Under the pieces are notes generated by a model, which was given only the letters and a program-made list of their open reading frames with translations, made no database searches and had not been told where the DNA came from. Below, one piece after another: positions 14,986 to 25,365 of a stretch of DNA of 64,000 bases (position 1 is its first letter; every line of letters starts with the position of its first letter). The stretch is from Nocardioides mangrovicus. GTDB lineage: Bacteria > Actinomycetota > Actinomycetes > Propionibacteriales > Nocardioidaceae. A program made the position numbers and the translations under genes. The DNA is taken from the NCBI RefSeq assembly GCF_003674065.1, contig NZ_RDBE01000006.1, forward strand, positions 456,410 through 520,409, written 5' to 3'.

Positions 14986-17900
14986 TCAGGCGAGCAGCGA
15001 GCGGACCACGCGCAGGCCCACGGAGAGCCGGGCCAGGTCGGCCGACTCGTCGCTGCAGATCTCCTCCAAGGTGGCGACCGCCCGCGAGACGACGACCTCC
15101 TCCTCGGACTCCCAGTCGGTCACCCGGGCCGGGGCGCCGTCGTCGGGCGACGTCGCGGCCAGCACCTGGGCCGTGAGCTGGGTGTGGACGCCGTGCAGGT
15201 CGTCTCGCAAGGCCGCGCGGGCCATGGTCTCCCAGCGGTCCGTGCGCGGCAGCGCGAGGATCCGGGCCACCAGCGTGGGCAGCCCGAGCCGCTCCCCCAG
15301 CGCGAAGTGCACGCGGGCGACCTCGAGGGGGTCCAGGCCGTCGCGCGAGGCGGTCTCGACGATCCCGATGATCATGTACGCCGGCGGCATCGCGGCCACG
15401 CGGGCGGCGAGCTCGGCCGGGACGCCCTGCTTGACGTACTCGTCGCGCCGCTCCTCGAAGGCGACGAGCTCGCGGCCGGTCATGACGTCGGGCAGGGCCG
15501 CCAGCACGCGCTGCGTCATCACGTCGAAGTGGTCGACGATGGCCTCGCTGTCCAGCGGCGGACGGCGGTTGTTCACCAGCCACCGCGAGGCGCGCTCGGC
15601 CAGCGTGCGCACCTCCAGCCGCATCCGGGTCTGCACCGCGGCGTCGACCCGGTTGTCGAAGCCGTTGATCTCACGACGCAGCGCCTCGGTGCCGAACACC
15701 TCGCGGGCGATGAAGTTGGCGCGGGTGAGCTCGGCCGGCGTGGCGCCGGTCTCGCCGCCGAGGCGGTGGAGGTAGGTGATGCCGGCACCGTTGACCAGGT
15801 CGTTGACGATCTGGGTGACGATGATCTCGCGGCGCAGCGGGTGGGCCTCCATGGCCGACCGGTAGTCCTGCCGCATGGCGTGAGGGAAGTAGGAGTACAG
15901 GTCGTTGCGCAGGAACGGGTCGTCGGCCAGGTCGGTGGTGAGCAGCTCCTCGGCCAGCCCGATCTTGGCGTAGGCCAGCAGCACGCACAGCTCGGGATCG
16001 GTCAGCCCCTCGCGGCGCTCGATGCGCCCGGCGTTCTCGCGACGGCTCGGCAGCCCCTCCAGCGCCCGGTTGAGGCGGCCGTCGGCCTCCAGCTGCCGCA
16101 TCCAGCTCTCCTGCACGTGCAGCAGGTCGGCCGCCTGGTGCATCGAGTTGGCCAGCGCCAGGTTCTGCTCGTAGTTGTCGGCCAGCACCAGCGAGCCGAC
16201 CTCCTCGGTCATCGAGGCCAGCAGCTCGTTGCGGTCGTCCTCGCTCAGGTCGCCGTCGGCGACGACCCGGTCGAGCAGGATCTTGATGTTCACCTCGTGG
16301 TCGGAGGTGTCGACGCCCGCGGAGTTGTCGATGAAGTCGGTGTTGAGGCGACCGCCGGCATGGGCGTACTCGATGCGGCCGAGCTGGGTGAGCCCGAGGT
16401 TGCCGCCCTCGCCGACGATGGCGCAGCGCAGGTCGCGACCGTCGACGCGGATGGCGTCGTTGGCCTTGTCGCCGGCCTGCGCGTCGGTCTCGTCGGAGGC
16501 CTTGACGTAGGTGCCGATGCCGCCGTTCCACAGCAAGTCGACCTCGCTGAGCAAGATGGCGCGCATCAGCTCGGGCGGCGAGAGGGCGACGACGTCCGCG
16601 GCCAGCCCGAGCGCCGCCCGGACCTGGGCGCTGACCGGGATCGACTTGGCGGCGCGAGAGTAGATCCCGCCGCCCTCGGAGACCAGGTCGGCGTCGTAGT
16701 CCTGCCAGGAGCTGCGGGGCAGGTCGAAGAGCCGGCGGCGCTCGGCGTAGGAGGCGGACGGGTCGGGGTTCGGATCGAGGAAGATGTCGCGGTGGTCGAA
16801 GGCGGCCACCAGCCGGATGTGCTCGGAGCACAGCATCCCGTTGCCGAAGACGTCGCCGGACATGTCGCCGATGCCGACGGCGGTGAAGTCCTGGGCCTGG
16901 CAGTCGATCCCGCGCTCGCGGAAGTGGCGCTGCACCGAGACCCACGCACCGCGCGCGGTGATGCCCATCGCCTTGTGGTCGTAGCCGACCGAGCCGCCCG
17001 AGGCGAAGGCGTCGCCGAGCCAGAAGCCGTAGCTCTTGGCCACCTCGTTGGCGATGTCGGAGAACGTGGCGGTGCCCTTGTCGGCCGCGACCACGAGGTA
17101 GGAGTCGTCGGCGTCGTGACGCACCACCAGGCCCGGCGGCACGACGGCGCCGCCGACCAGGTTGTCGGTGACGTCGAGCAGCGCGGAGATGAAGGTGCGG
17201 TAGCAGGCGATGCCCTCGGCCAGCCAGGCGTCGCGGTCCTTCTGGTCGGGCAGCTGCTTGCACACGAAGCCGCCCTTCGCGCCCACCGGCACGATGACGG
17301 TGTTCTTGACCATCTGCGCCTTGACCAGCCCGAGCACCTCGGTGCGGAAGTCGTCGCGCCGGTCGGACCAGCGCAGCCCGCCGCGGGCGACCGCGCCGAA
17401 GCGCAGGTGCACGCCCTCCACGCGCGGGGAGTAGACGAAGATCTCGAAGCGCGGCCGCGGCTCGGGCAGGTCGGGGATCTGCGAGGGCTCCAGCTTCAGC
17501 GACAGGTACGGGTGCGGCTCGCCGTCGGCGCCGGGCTGGAAGTAGTTGGTGCGCAGCGTGGCCCCGATGAGCGCCAGGTAGGAGCGCAGGATCCGGTCCT
17601 GGTCGAGCCCGGCGACGTCGTCCAGGGCGCGGGTGATGCGGGTGACCAGCTCCTCGCACTTGGCCACGCGCGACTCGGCGTCGGCGGCCAGGCCGTTGCG
17701 GCCGGGGTCGAACCGGGCCTCGAAGAGCGCCACCAGGTAGCCGGTGATGTCGACGTTCGCGGCCAGGGTCTCCTCGATGTACTCCTGGGAGTACGGGGTG
17801 TTGCCCTGCCGCAGGTAGCGGGCGTAGGCGCGCAGCAGCATCGCTTGTCGCCAGGTGAGCCCGGCGCCGAGCACCAGCGCGTTGAAGCCGTCGCTCTCGG

Positions 17901-19839
17901 CCTGGCCGCGCCACACCGCCTCGACGGTGTGCTGGAACGGCTCGAGCGCGGCCTGCGGCCAGGGCCGGCCCAGGTGGAGGCCGAAGTCGTAGATGTGGGT
18001 GGGCTGGTCGAGCCCGGTGAGCACGTAGGGCCGCTCGTCGACGATCTCGACGCCCATCGCGGTCAGCATCGGCAGCACCTGCGAGAGCGAGAGCGAGGGC
18101 CCGGTGCGGAAGATCTTCAGCCGCGCCTCGCCAGCGCCCGCGTGCTGCGGGGTGAGCAGCAGCTGCAGGTCGTCCTCGCCCATCGACACGATGCGGCAGA
18201 GGTCCTCGGCGCCGGTGGCGGCGTCGTAGTCCTCCTTGTAGGCCTCCGGGAACGCCTCGGAGTAGCGGCGCACCAGCTGCGGACCGTCGTCGGTCTCGCG
18301 CTCCAGCACGCTGGCGGCGAGGTCGTCGGTCCACGAGCGCGCGGCCTGCGCCAGCTCCTGCTCCAGCGCGCCGGTGTCGACGTCGGCCAGCTCCTGGCCC
18401 TGCGGCGGCCGGGCCACGAACTGCAGCCGGGCGGCGAAGGACTCGGTGACCCGCGCGGTGTAGTCGACGCTGTCAGCGCCCAGCCGGTCCTTGAGGATCG
18501 TCGAGATCCGCTCGCGGACCGAGGTGTTGTAGCGGTCGCGGGGCAGGTAGACCAGGCAGGAGAGGTAGCGGCCGTAGCTGTCGCGGCGCAGGAACAGCCG
18601 CAGCTGGCGCCGCTCGCGGGTCTGGGCGACAGCGTCGGCGATGCGGACCAGGTCCTCGGCCGGGGTCTGGAACAGCTCGTCGCGCGGGTAGGTCTCCAGC
18701 ACGTCCATGACGGCCTTGCCGGCGTGGCTCATCGGCTCGTAGCCGGCCAGCGCGATCACGCGGCGGGCCTTCTCGCGCAGCATCGGGATCCGGGTGACCG
18801 ACTCGGTGTAGGCGGCCGAGGAGAACAGTCCGAGGAAGCGCTTCTCGCCGACCACCTCGCCGGCGGCGTCGAACTTCTTCACCCCGACGTAGTCCAGGTG
18901 CACCCGGCGGTGCACGGTGGCGCGGGAGTTGGCCTTGGCCAGCACCAGCAGCTGCTTCTCCCGCGCTCGGCCCGCGACGGCGTCGGCCAGCCGGCCGGCG
19001 TCGGCCCCGCCGTCGGGGTCGCCGCGCAGGATGCCGAACCCGGTGCCGGGCACGGCCCGCAGGAACGTCCCGTCCTCGCGATCCTCCAGGTCGTACTCGC
19101 GGTAGCCGAGGAAGGTGAAGTGGTTGTCGGCCAGCCACAGCAGGAAGTCGCGGGTCTGCTGGACCTCCTCGCCGGTGATCGCGCTCGCGGGCGACGGCGG
19201 GTGCTCGGCCAGCTCCTCGACCAGCACCCGTGCCTGGTGGTGCATCCGCGGCCAGTCCTCGACGGCCTCGCGGACGTCTTGGAGCACCTTGAGCAGCGCG
19301 GCCTCCACGGCGGCCTGCTCGGTGCCGTCGCCCTCGGGCAGCCGGTCGATCTCGACGTGCATCCACGACTCGCGCTCGACGTCGTGCGCCCCCGTCGCGG
19401 CGTCGTCGGCCAGCACCTGCTGCAGCTCGCCGTCGACGCCGCGTCGCACCACGAACTGCGGGTGGAACAGGGCGCGCACCTCGTGCCCGGCGGCGTCGAG
19501 CGCCATGCTCACCGAGTCGACGAGGAACGGCATGTCGTCGGTGACCACCTCGACCACCGTGCGGCCGCCGACGCTCCAGCCGTCGCGGTCGCGCAGCGGG
19601 GTGAGCAACCGCACCACGGCGGTGCCCTGCGGCCGGTTGCCGGCGGTGCCGAGGTGGTGCAGCACGGCGGCACCGAGGTCGCGCGACGTGCGGTCGATGA
19701 TGTCCTCGGCCGGCACGTGGCGGTAGTAGCCCCGGATCAGCGCCTCCAGGTCCACCCCGTCGAGGGTGGGGAGGTTCTTGGCCTGCGCGAACAGGTCGTT
19801 CAGCAACGCGTCTTTGCGTGCGTCAAGGCTTGCGGACAC
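14986..19839 (-). CDS. gdh: NAD-specific glutamate dehydrogenase, giant (GDH180-like) type
   Basis: 1617-aa cytoplasmic enzyme that oxidises L-glutamate to 2-oxoglutarate and ammonia with NAD. This length is normal for the large actinobacterial/proteobacterial type with N-terminal ACT-like regulatory regions (roughly residues 1-700) and a catalytic domain in about 750-1250. The catalytic region shows 'ARGGLRWSDRRDDFRTEVLGLVKAQMVKNTVIVPVGAKGGFVCK' with the substrate lysines, then 'VGIGDMSGDVFGNGMLCSEHIRLVAAFDHRDIF'. The long helical C-terminal domain follows. The GTG at 19839 is the only plausible start, and it falls inside one arm of a long inverted repeat. The gene follows kynA on the same strand. 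Confidence 0.95.
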   Translation of the reverse strand: MSASLDARKDALLNDLFAQAKNLPTLDGVDLEALIRGYYRHVPAEDIIDRTSRDLGAAVLHHLGTAGNRPQGTAVVRLLTPLRDRDGWSVGGRTVVEVVTDDMPFLVDSVSMALDAAGHEVRALFHPQFVVRRGVDGELQQVLADDAATGAHDVERESWMHVEIDRLPEGDGTEQAAVEAALLKVLQDVREAVEDWPRMHHQARVLVEELAEHPPSPASAITGEEVQQTRDFLLWLADNHFTFLGYREYDLEDREDGTFLRAVPGTGFGILRGDPDGGADAGRLADAVAGRAREKQLLVLAKANSRATVHRRVHLDYVGVKKFDAAGEVVGEKRFLGLFSSAAYTESVTRIPMLREKARRVIALAGYEPMSHAGKAVMDVLETYPRDELFQTPAEDLVRIADAVAQTRERRQLRLFLRRDSYGRYLSCLVYLPRDRYNTSVRERISTILKDRLGADSVDYTARVTESFAARLQFVARPPQGQELADVDTGALEQELAQAARSWTDDLAASVLERETDDGPQLVRRYSEAFPEAYKEDYDAATGAEDLCRIVSMGEDDLQLLLTPQHAGAGEARLKIFRTGPSLSLSQVLPMLTAMGVEIVDERPYVLTGLDQPTHIYDFGLHLGRPWPQAALEPFQHTVEAVWRGQAESDGFNALVLGAGLTWRQAMLLRAYARYLRQGNTPYSQEYIEETLAANVDITGYLVALFEARFDPGRNGLAADAESRVAKCEELVTRITRALDDVAGLDQDRILRSYLALIGATLRTNYFQPGADGEPHPYLSLKLEPSQIPDLPEPRPRFEIFVYSPRVEGVHLRFGAVARGGLRWSDRRDDFRTEVLGLVKAQMVKNTVIVPVGAKGGFVCKQLPDQKDRDAWLAEGIACYRTFISALLDVTDNLVGGAVVPPGLVVRHDADDSYLVVAADKGTATFSDIANEVAKSYGFWLGDAFASGGSVGYDHKAMGITARGAWVSVQRHFRERGIDCQAQDFTAVGIGDMSGDVFGNGMLCSEHIRLVAAFDHRDIFLDPNPDPSASYAERRRLFDLPRSSWQDYDADLVSEGGGIYSRAAKSIPVSAQVRAALGLAADVVALSPPELMRAILLSEVDLLWNGGIGTYVKASDETDAQAGDKANDAIRVDGRDLRCAIVGEGGNLGLTQLGRIEYAHAGGRLNTDFIDNSAGVDTSDHEVNIKILLDRVVADGDLSEDDRNELLASMTEEVGSLVLADNYEQNLALANSMHQAADLLHVQESWMRQLEADGRLNRALEGLPSRRENAGRIERREGLTDPELCVLLAYAKIGLAEELLTTDLADDPFLRNDLYSYFPHAMRQDYRSAMEAHPLRREIIVTQIVNDLVNGAGITYLHRLGGETGATPAELTRANFIAREVFGTEALRREINGFDNRVDAAVQTRMRLEVRTLAERASRWLVNNRRPPLDSEAIVDHFDVMTQRVLAALPDVMTGRELVAFEERRDEYVKQGVPAELAARVAAMPPAYMIIGIVETASRDGLDPLEVARVHFALGERLGLPTLVARILALPRTDRWETMARAALRDDLHGVHTQLTAQVLAATSPDDGAPARVTDWESEEEVVVSRAVATLEEICSDESADLARLSVGLRVVRSLLA

Positions 19840-19904
19840 GCTTCGAGGTTAGCCCCGCACGAGCGGGCGCAGGCGAGCGACGTGCGGGGCCGACCTCGAA
19901 GCGT
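19838..19904 (-). promoter_or_regulatory. Long hairpin covering the gdh start codon
   Basis: Two 23-base arms (19838-19860 and 19882-19904) are complementary at 21 positions around a 21-base loop. Arm ends read ACGCTTCGAGGT and ACCTCGAAGCGT, inner parts CCCCGCAC and GTGCGGGG. On the gdh transcript the 3' arm contains the first two bases of the GTG start, so the hairpin would block initiation unless opened. There is no U-run after it, so a simple intrinsic terminator is unlikely. Confidence 0.6.
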
Positions 19905-19937
19905 CCAGAACTTCTCGCGCGCGAAGACGCAGGAGCC

Positions 19938-20073
19938 GAGACGTCGCCACCTGGCAGCCCGGCGCGTCGCGCGGAGCGCGCTTCCCGGGGTGCTGGGTTG
20001 CGACGTCTCAGCGACCAGGACACGCGGGGACGCGACGCCTCGGCGCGCAGGACGGCCGGGAACGCGACGCCTC
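19938..20073. repeat. Degenerate 32-bp tandem repeats and inverted repeat between kynA and gdh
   Basis: GCGACG(T/C)CTC recurs at 20000, 20032 and 20064, exactly 32 bases apart. The first two units match at about three quarters of positions ('CAGGAC' shared at the same offset). The third runs into the kynA 3' end and supplies its stop codon. An inverted copy, GAGACGTCGC, at 19938-19947 pairs perfectly with 20000-20009. Between them is self-complementary GC-rich sequence. No open frame of interest is present. Confidence 0.55.
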
Positions 20074-20917
20074 AGAGGACCGACCGCAGGTCCCACAGCA
20101 GGGGGTAGAACTTCAGGTCCAGCCGCGAGCGCAGGTAGGTGGCCCCCGTGGAGCCGCCGGTGCCGGTCTTGGCGCCGATCATCCGCTCCACCATGACCAC
20201 GTGGCGGGCCCGCCAGGCCGCGGCCAGCTCGTCGTGCTGGAGCAGCGCCTCGGCCAAGCCCCACACGTCGGCGTAGGAGGAGCGGTCATGGGCCACGCGG
20301 CGCAGCGAGGCGGTGATCGCGTCGGTCGAGGAGACGTCGAGGCCGGCCTCCCCCAGCACGTGGACGAAGCCGTCCCACAGGCTCGGCTCGGCGAGCCGGC
20401 GCTCCAGGCCGCGCTCCTCGGCGTCGGTCAGGCCGCGGAAGCGCTGCAGGTACCCGGCGTCCTTGGCCCCGGAGAGGAACTCCAGCTCGCGGAACTGCAC
20501 CGACTGGAAGCCGCTGGCCGGCGCGAGACGCTGGCGGAACTGCAAGAAGTCCTGCGGCGTCATCGTCTCCAGCACGTCCACCTGCTGCACCAGCAGCCGC
20601 TCGATGACGTGCATCCGGGTGAGCAGGTGACGGCAGAACCACAGGTCGCGGCCGCCGCTGGCCGCCTCGGTGGAGATCAGCCGGTCGCGCACCGTCTCGG
20701 CCTCGTGGAGCAGCTGCTTGAACCACAGCTCGTAGGCCTGGTGGATGACGATGAAGAGCAGCTCGTCGTGCGCGGGCGGCCGAGCGTCGTCACCGCTCTC
20801 GAGGTGCTGGCTGTCCAGCAGCTGCGGGAGCCGCAGGTAGCTGCCGTAGGTGAGCTGCTCGCCCTCCTCGCCGAACGCGACGAACCGCTCCCGCTCCACC
20901 TCGTCCACGTGGGACAT
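20072..20917 (-). CDS. kynA: Tryptophan 2,3-dioxygenase
   Basis: 281-aa haem enzyme that opens tryptophan to N-formylkynurenine, the first step of the kynurenine pathway. The sequence starts 'LTYGSYLRLPQLLDSQ' and continues 'HDELLFIVIHQAYELWFKQLLHE', 'LLVQQVDVLETMTPQDFLQFR' and 'SGFQSVQFRELEFLSG', all hallmarks of TDO, ending 'TGATYLRSRLDLKFYPLLWDLRSVL'. ATG 20917 gives the usual length. It is divergent from the DUF2505 gene by 9 bp and upstream of gdh on the same strand. Kynureninase and formamidase are not in the window. Confidence 0.95.
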   Translation of the reverse strand: MSHVDEVERERFVAFGEEGEQLTYGSYLRLPQLLDSQHLESGDDARPPAHDELLFIVIHQAYELWFKQLLHEAETVRDRLISTEAASGGRDLWFCRHLLTRMHVIERLLVQQVDVLETMTPQDFLQFRQRLAPASGFQSVQFRELEFLSGAKDAGYLQRFRGLTDAEERGLERRLAEPSLWDGFVHVLGEAGLDVSSTDAITASLRRVAHDRSSYADVWGLAEALLQHDELAAAWRARHVVMVERMIGAKTGTGGSTGATYLRSRLDLKFYPLLWDLRSVL

Positions 20918-20926
20918 GATGCCGCC

Positions 20927-21409
20927 ATGACGAAGACGATCGACCATGCCCTGACCTACGAGGGCGCGAGCGCCGAGCAGGTCTACGCGATGCTGGGCGA
21001 CGAGAAGTTCCGCAACCTGGTGTGCGACGCCCAGCGGGTGATCCGCAAGGACGTCTCGATCACGCCGGCCGGCGAGGGCATGACCGTGCGCATCGAGCAG
21101 GTGCAGACCGCCCAGGGCATCCCCTCCTTCGCCACCAAGTTCGTCGGCGAGGAGATCACGATCCTGCAGGAGGAGCAGTGGGCCTCCCCCACGCAGGGCA
21201 CCGTCCACGTCTCCATCCCCGGCAAGCCCGGTGAGATGAACGGGACGATCACCATCTCCGAGTCCGGCGGCACCACCACCGAGACCGTGCACATGGACTG
21301 CAAGGTCTCCATCCCGCTGGTCGGCGGCAAGATCGAGGGGCTGCTGGTCGACCTGCTCACCAAGGCCCTGAAGGCCGAGAACCGCGTGGGACGCGACTAC
21401 TTGGCCTGA
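20927..21409 (+). CDS. DUF2505 domain-containing protein
   Basis: 160-aa protein of the SRPBCC-like DUF2505 family common in actinobacteria: 'TIDHALTYEGASAEQVYAMLGDEKFRNLVCDAQ' at the start, and 'DCKVSIPLVGGKIEGLLVDLLTKALKAE' at the end. Probably a soluble lipid- or ligand-binding helix-grip fold; function is unknown. ATG 20927 lies 9 bp from the divergent kynA start. The 3' end overlaps the convergent gene at 21397 by 13 bp. Confidence 0.85.
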   Translation: MTKTIDHALTYEGASAEQVYAMLGDEKFRNLVCDAQRVIRKDVSITPAGEGMTVRIEQVQTAQGIPSFATKFVGEEITILQEEQWASPTQGTVHVSIPGKPGEMNGTITISESGGTTTETVHMDCKVSIPLVGGKIEGLLVDLLTKALKAENRVGRDYLA

Positions 21410-21786
21410 CGCACCTGGTCGTGCGGCACGCCGAGGTGCGGCACGCCGATCAGCCGCTTGCCGTGCCGCACCCGGTCGGCGTGCTCGGCCAGCACCTGCC
21501 ACAGCGCGACGTGCGCGGCCCACGGCAGCGGCTCCTCGCCGTCGTACCAGCTGGCGCCGAAGGCGACGAAGACCGGCGTCCATGCCGCCGCGCAGTCCCA
21601 CTCCCCCCGTTTGGCCTCGACCATGCGGTGGCGCACCTGGAAGGCGTGGCGCTCACCGTCGACGCTGACCGCCGAGGTGGCCACCGGCCACACCCACAGG
21701 TCGCTGCTCATCAGCTCCAGCTCGAGGTCGCGCAGCGCTGCGGGCTCGACCAGGACGGTCGCCACGAGCTGGTGGGGGCGCCTCAT
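21397..21786 (-). CDS. Hypothetical protein
   Basis: 129 aa, unrecognised. It is soluble, with several aromatic residues ('LMSSDLWVWPVATSAVSVDGERHAFQVRHRMVEAK', 'PLPWAAHVALWQVLAEHADRV'). No signal peptide, membrane helix or catalytic motif was seen. The frame opens further upstream, but ATG 21786 ('MRRPHQLVATVLVEP') is the most plausible start, since the upstream part lies in the repeat-bearing gap. It overlaps the convergent DUF2505 gene end. Confidence 0.55.
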   Translation of the reverse strand: MRRPHQLVATVLVEPAALRDLELELMSSDLWVWPVATSAVSVDGERHAFQVRHRMVEAKRGEWDCAAAWTPVFVAFGASWYDGEEPLPWAAHVALWQVLAEHADRVRHGKRLIGVPHLGVPHDQVRQAK

Positions 21787-21841
21787 GCCCGTCAACGCTA
21801 CGACGAGCCGCCGACAATCGGAACGACACGACACCGACGCA

Positions 21842-21880
21842 GGTGTCGAGACGGTTGCCAGCGCAACCCCTCGACCAGCG
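21842..21880. repeat. Dispersed palindromic repeat copy
   Basis: GGTGTCGAGACGGTTGCCAG followed by CGCAACCCCTCGACCAGCG. The outer parts (GGT-TCGAGACGG and CTCGACCAGCG) match the copies at 34460-34493 and, less closely, 6033-6069. It lies in the 102-bp gap between the hypothetical gene and pruA. Confidence 0.65.
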
Positions 21881-21888
21881 CCCTGCTG

Positions 21889-23517
<1,629 letters not shown>

Positions 23518-23522
23518 GGACG

Positions 23523-23903
23523 TCACAGTAGGTCGGGGATCTCCTGGGTGGCGAACCAGCGCAGGTCCTCCTCCTGGGTGGCGTCGACCTCGGTGAGGTC
23601 GGCGTGGACGGCGGCGACGCGGCGCAGCGGCACCTCGTGCTCGACCACGACCAGGGTGGGGTCCTCGGGATCGTCGGGGCGCACCACGGAGACGTCGGCC
23701 GCCACCACCACGCGTCGGCCCGGCGGGCAGTCGTCGGCGGCCAGGTTGAGCGCCTCGTACTCCCACTCCTCCTCGCTCGCCCCGGCCCACTCCTCGCGCA
23801 CCGCGTCGGTGACGGCGTGCGCCCGCAGCGGCGGCGCCAGCGTGCCGGACGCCTGCAGGTCGGCCAGGCCGGCGAGGGTGAGCGGGATGTAGACCCGGGT
23901 CAT
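23523..23903 (-). CDS. DUF6912-like conserved actinobacterial protein
   Basis: 126 aa, soluble and acidic. The opening 'MTRVYIPLTLAGLADLQASGTLAPPLRAHAVTDAVREEW' and closing 'WFATQEIPDLL' fit a small conserved family in actinobacteria of unknown function. ATG 23903 follows AAGGAGAG. It overlaps the end of the WS/DGAT-like gene by 4 bp and is 5 bp before pruA, so the three genes form an operon. The family name is from memory and moderately certain. Confidence 0.65.
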   Translation of the reverse strand: MTRVYIPLTLAGLADLQASGTLAPPLRAHAVTDAVREEWAGASEEEWEYEALNLAADDCPPGRRVVVAADVSVVRPDDPEDPTLVVVEHEVPLRRVAAVHADLTEVDATQEEDLRWFATQEIPDLL

Positions 23904-25354
23904 GCGTCGCTCTCCTTCTCGGTTTTCCTCACGCGCCCGCGCGGAGCACGGCGCTTGGAGTCGGTGGCGGAGTCGACCAGCTCGTCGAGCGCGTCGCGCA
24001 CGCACTGGCCCAGCACGTCGGCGTCGGCCAGCGCGTCGCGGTCGGCGGTGATCCCGTAGTAGACCGAGCCGTCGTAGGAGGTGACGCCGATGGAGAGCGC
24101 GAACCCGGGCAGCAGCGGCGGCAGCGGGTAGGTCTCGAGCATCTCCGCGCCCGCGGCGAACATCGGGAACTGCGGGCCCGGCACGTTGGTGACGACCAGG
24201 TTGACGTGGTGCTGGTCGGCCAGCGCCACCCGCGTGCCGAGCGCGTGGAAGGTGGTCGGCGCGAAGCCGGCGACGCCGGCGATGCGGTCGGCGGCCACCG
24301 CCCTGCCCGCCTCGCTGTGGGCCTTGAGCGCGTAGGAGACCTGGTGCAGCCGCACCACCGGCGAGCTCTCGCCGATGGGCAGGTTGATGAGGTGGCCGAT
24401 GACGCTGCTGCCCAGGCTGGTGGGCTCCTGCTCGTCGTCGATGACGCTCATCGGCACCAACGCGCGCAGCCGGCGGTGGCTGGAGACCGTCTCGGCCCGC
24501 GTCATCAGCCAGACCCGGATGCCACCGGCGATGGTCGCCAGGACGACGTCGTTCACGGTGCCGCCGTGCACCCGGCGCACCTTGCGGTACTCGCTCAGCG
24601 CGGTGCGCACCAGCACGACCCGACGCTGCTCGGAGGGGTCGACGTCGAAGACGAACTCCGGCGCCTGCCGGCGTCGTCCCACCGCCAGCGCCCCGGCCAC
24701 CGACCGAGCCCCGGAGGTCACCGCGCCCGCCGTGCGCCAGGCCGCCTGGCCGGTGCTGCGCAGCGCGTCGAGGGCGACGTCTCGGTCGCCGAGCGCGTCC
24801 TGTACGGCGCCGGCGACCAGGGCCGCGGCGCCGGGCTGGCGGGCCGGGCGCCAGTCCTCGGCGACCAGCCGCCGCGGGCCGGGGTCGACGTCGAGCAGCA
24901 CCTGGCCCAGGTCGACGGTGCGGACGCCGTCGACGAGCACCTGGTGGGACTTCGAGAGCACGGCCACCCGGCCCCCCTCGAGCCCCTCGACCACGTACAC
25001 CTCCCACAGCGGGCGGGCGCGGTCCAGGCGCCGCGACATGATGCGGGCGACGAGCTCGCGCAGCTGGTCGGTGCTACCCGGACGCGGCAGCGCCGAGCGG
25101 CGCACGTGATAGTGCAGGTCGAAGTCGGGGTCGTCGACCCAGACCGGGTTGCCGACGCCACCCGGGACGCGCCGCAGCAGCTGGCGGTAGCGCGGCACGA
25201 ACGCGATCCGGTCGTCGATGTGGGCCACCAGCCGGTCGTGGTCGAACCCGGACGTGCCGGGGTCGAAGATCTCCAGCGTCGAGTTGTGCATCGGGGTGCG
25301 GGCCGACTCCCGCGCCAGGACCGACAGGTCCCCCGCGCGCAGCCGCTCGCTCAT
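23900..25354 (-). CDS. Wax ester synthase/diacylglycerol acyltransferase (WS/DGAT)-like protein with altered active-site motif
   Basis: 484 aa with the layout of the WS/DGAT superfamily. The N-terminal condensation-like domain includes 'MHNSTLEIFDPG' and 'DDPDFDLHYHVRRSALPRPG', the C-terminal domain 'GGTVNDVVLATIAGGIRVWLM' and 'NLVVTNVPGPQFPMFAAG'. The catalytic motif HHxxxDG reads HQVLVDG (near residue 140), so the second, catalytic histidine is glutamine. Either this subfamily uses another mechanism or it is not an acyltransferase. The protein would act at the membrane in storage-lipid synthesis if active. It is first gene of an operon with the DUF6912-like gene and pruA. Confidence 0.8.
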   Translation of the reverse strand: MSERLRAGDLSVLARESARTPMHNSTLEIFDPGTSGFDHDRLVAHIDDRIAFVPRYRQLLRRVPGGVGNPVWVDDPDFDLHYHVRRSALPRPGSTDQLRELVARIMSRRLDRARPLWEVYVVEGLEGGRVAVLSKSHQVLVDGVRTVDLGQVLLDVDPGPRRLVAEDWRPARQPGAAALVAGAVQDALGDRDVALDALRSTGQAAWRTAGAVTSGARSVAGALAVGRRRQAPEFVFDVDPSEQRRVVLVRTALSEYRKVRRVHGGTVNDVVLATIAGGIRVWLMTRAETVSSHRRLRALVPMSVIDDEQEPTSLGSSVIGHLINLPIGESSPVVRLHQVSYALKAHSEAGRAVAADRIAGVAGFAPTTFHALGTRVALADQHHVNLVVTNVPGPQFPMFAAGAEMLETYPLPPLLPGFALSIGVTSYDGSVYYGITADRDALADADVLGQCVRDALDELVDSATDSKRRAPRGRVRKTEKESDA

Positions 25355-25365
25355 GGCACCCAAGC

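Noticed and set aside
14701-20196. A very long open frame on the plus strand opposite gdh
   Set aside because: It is the antisense of a clear NAD-glutamate dehydrogenase; the translation is low-complexity (Asp/Gly/Val/Leu/Ala/His-rich) with no domain. High third-position GC leaves antisense frames open.
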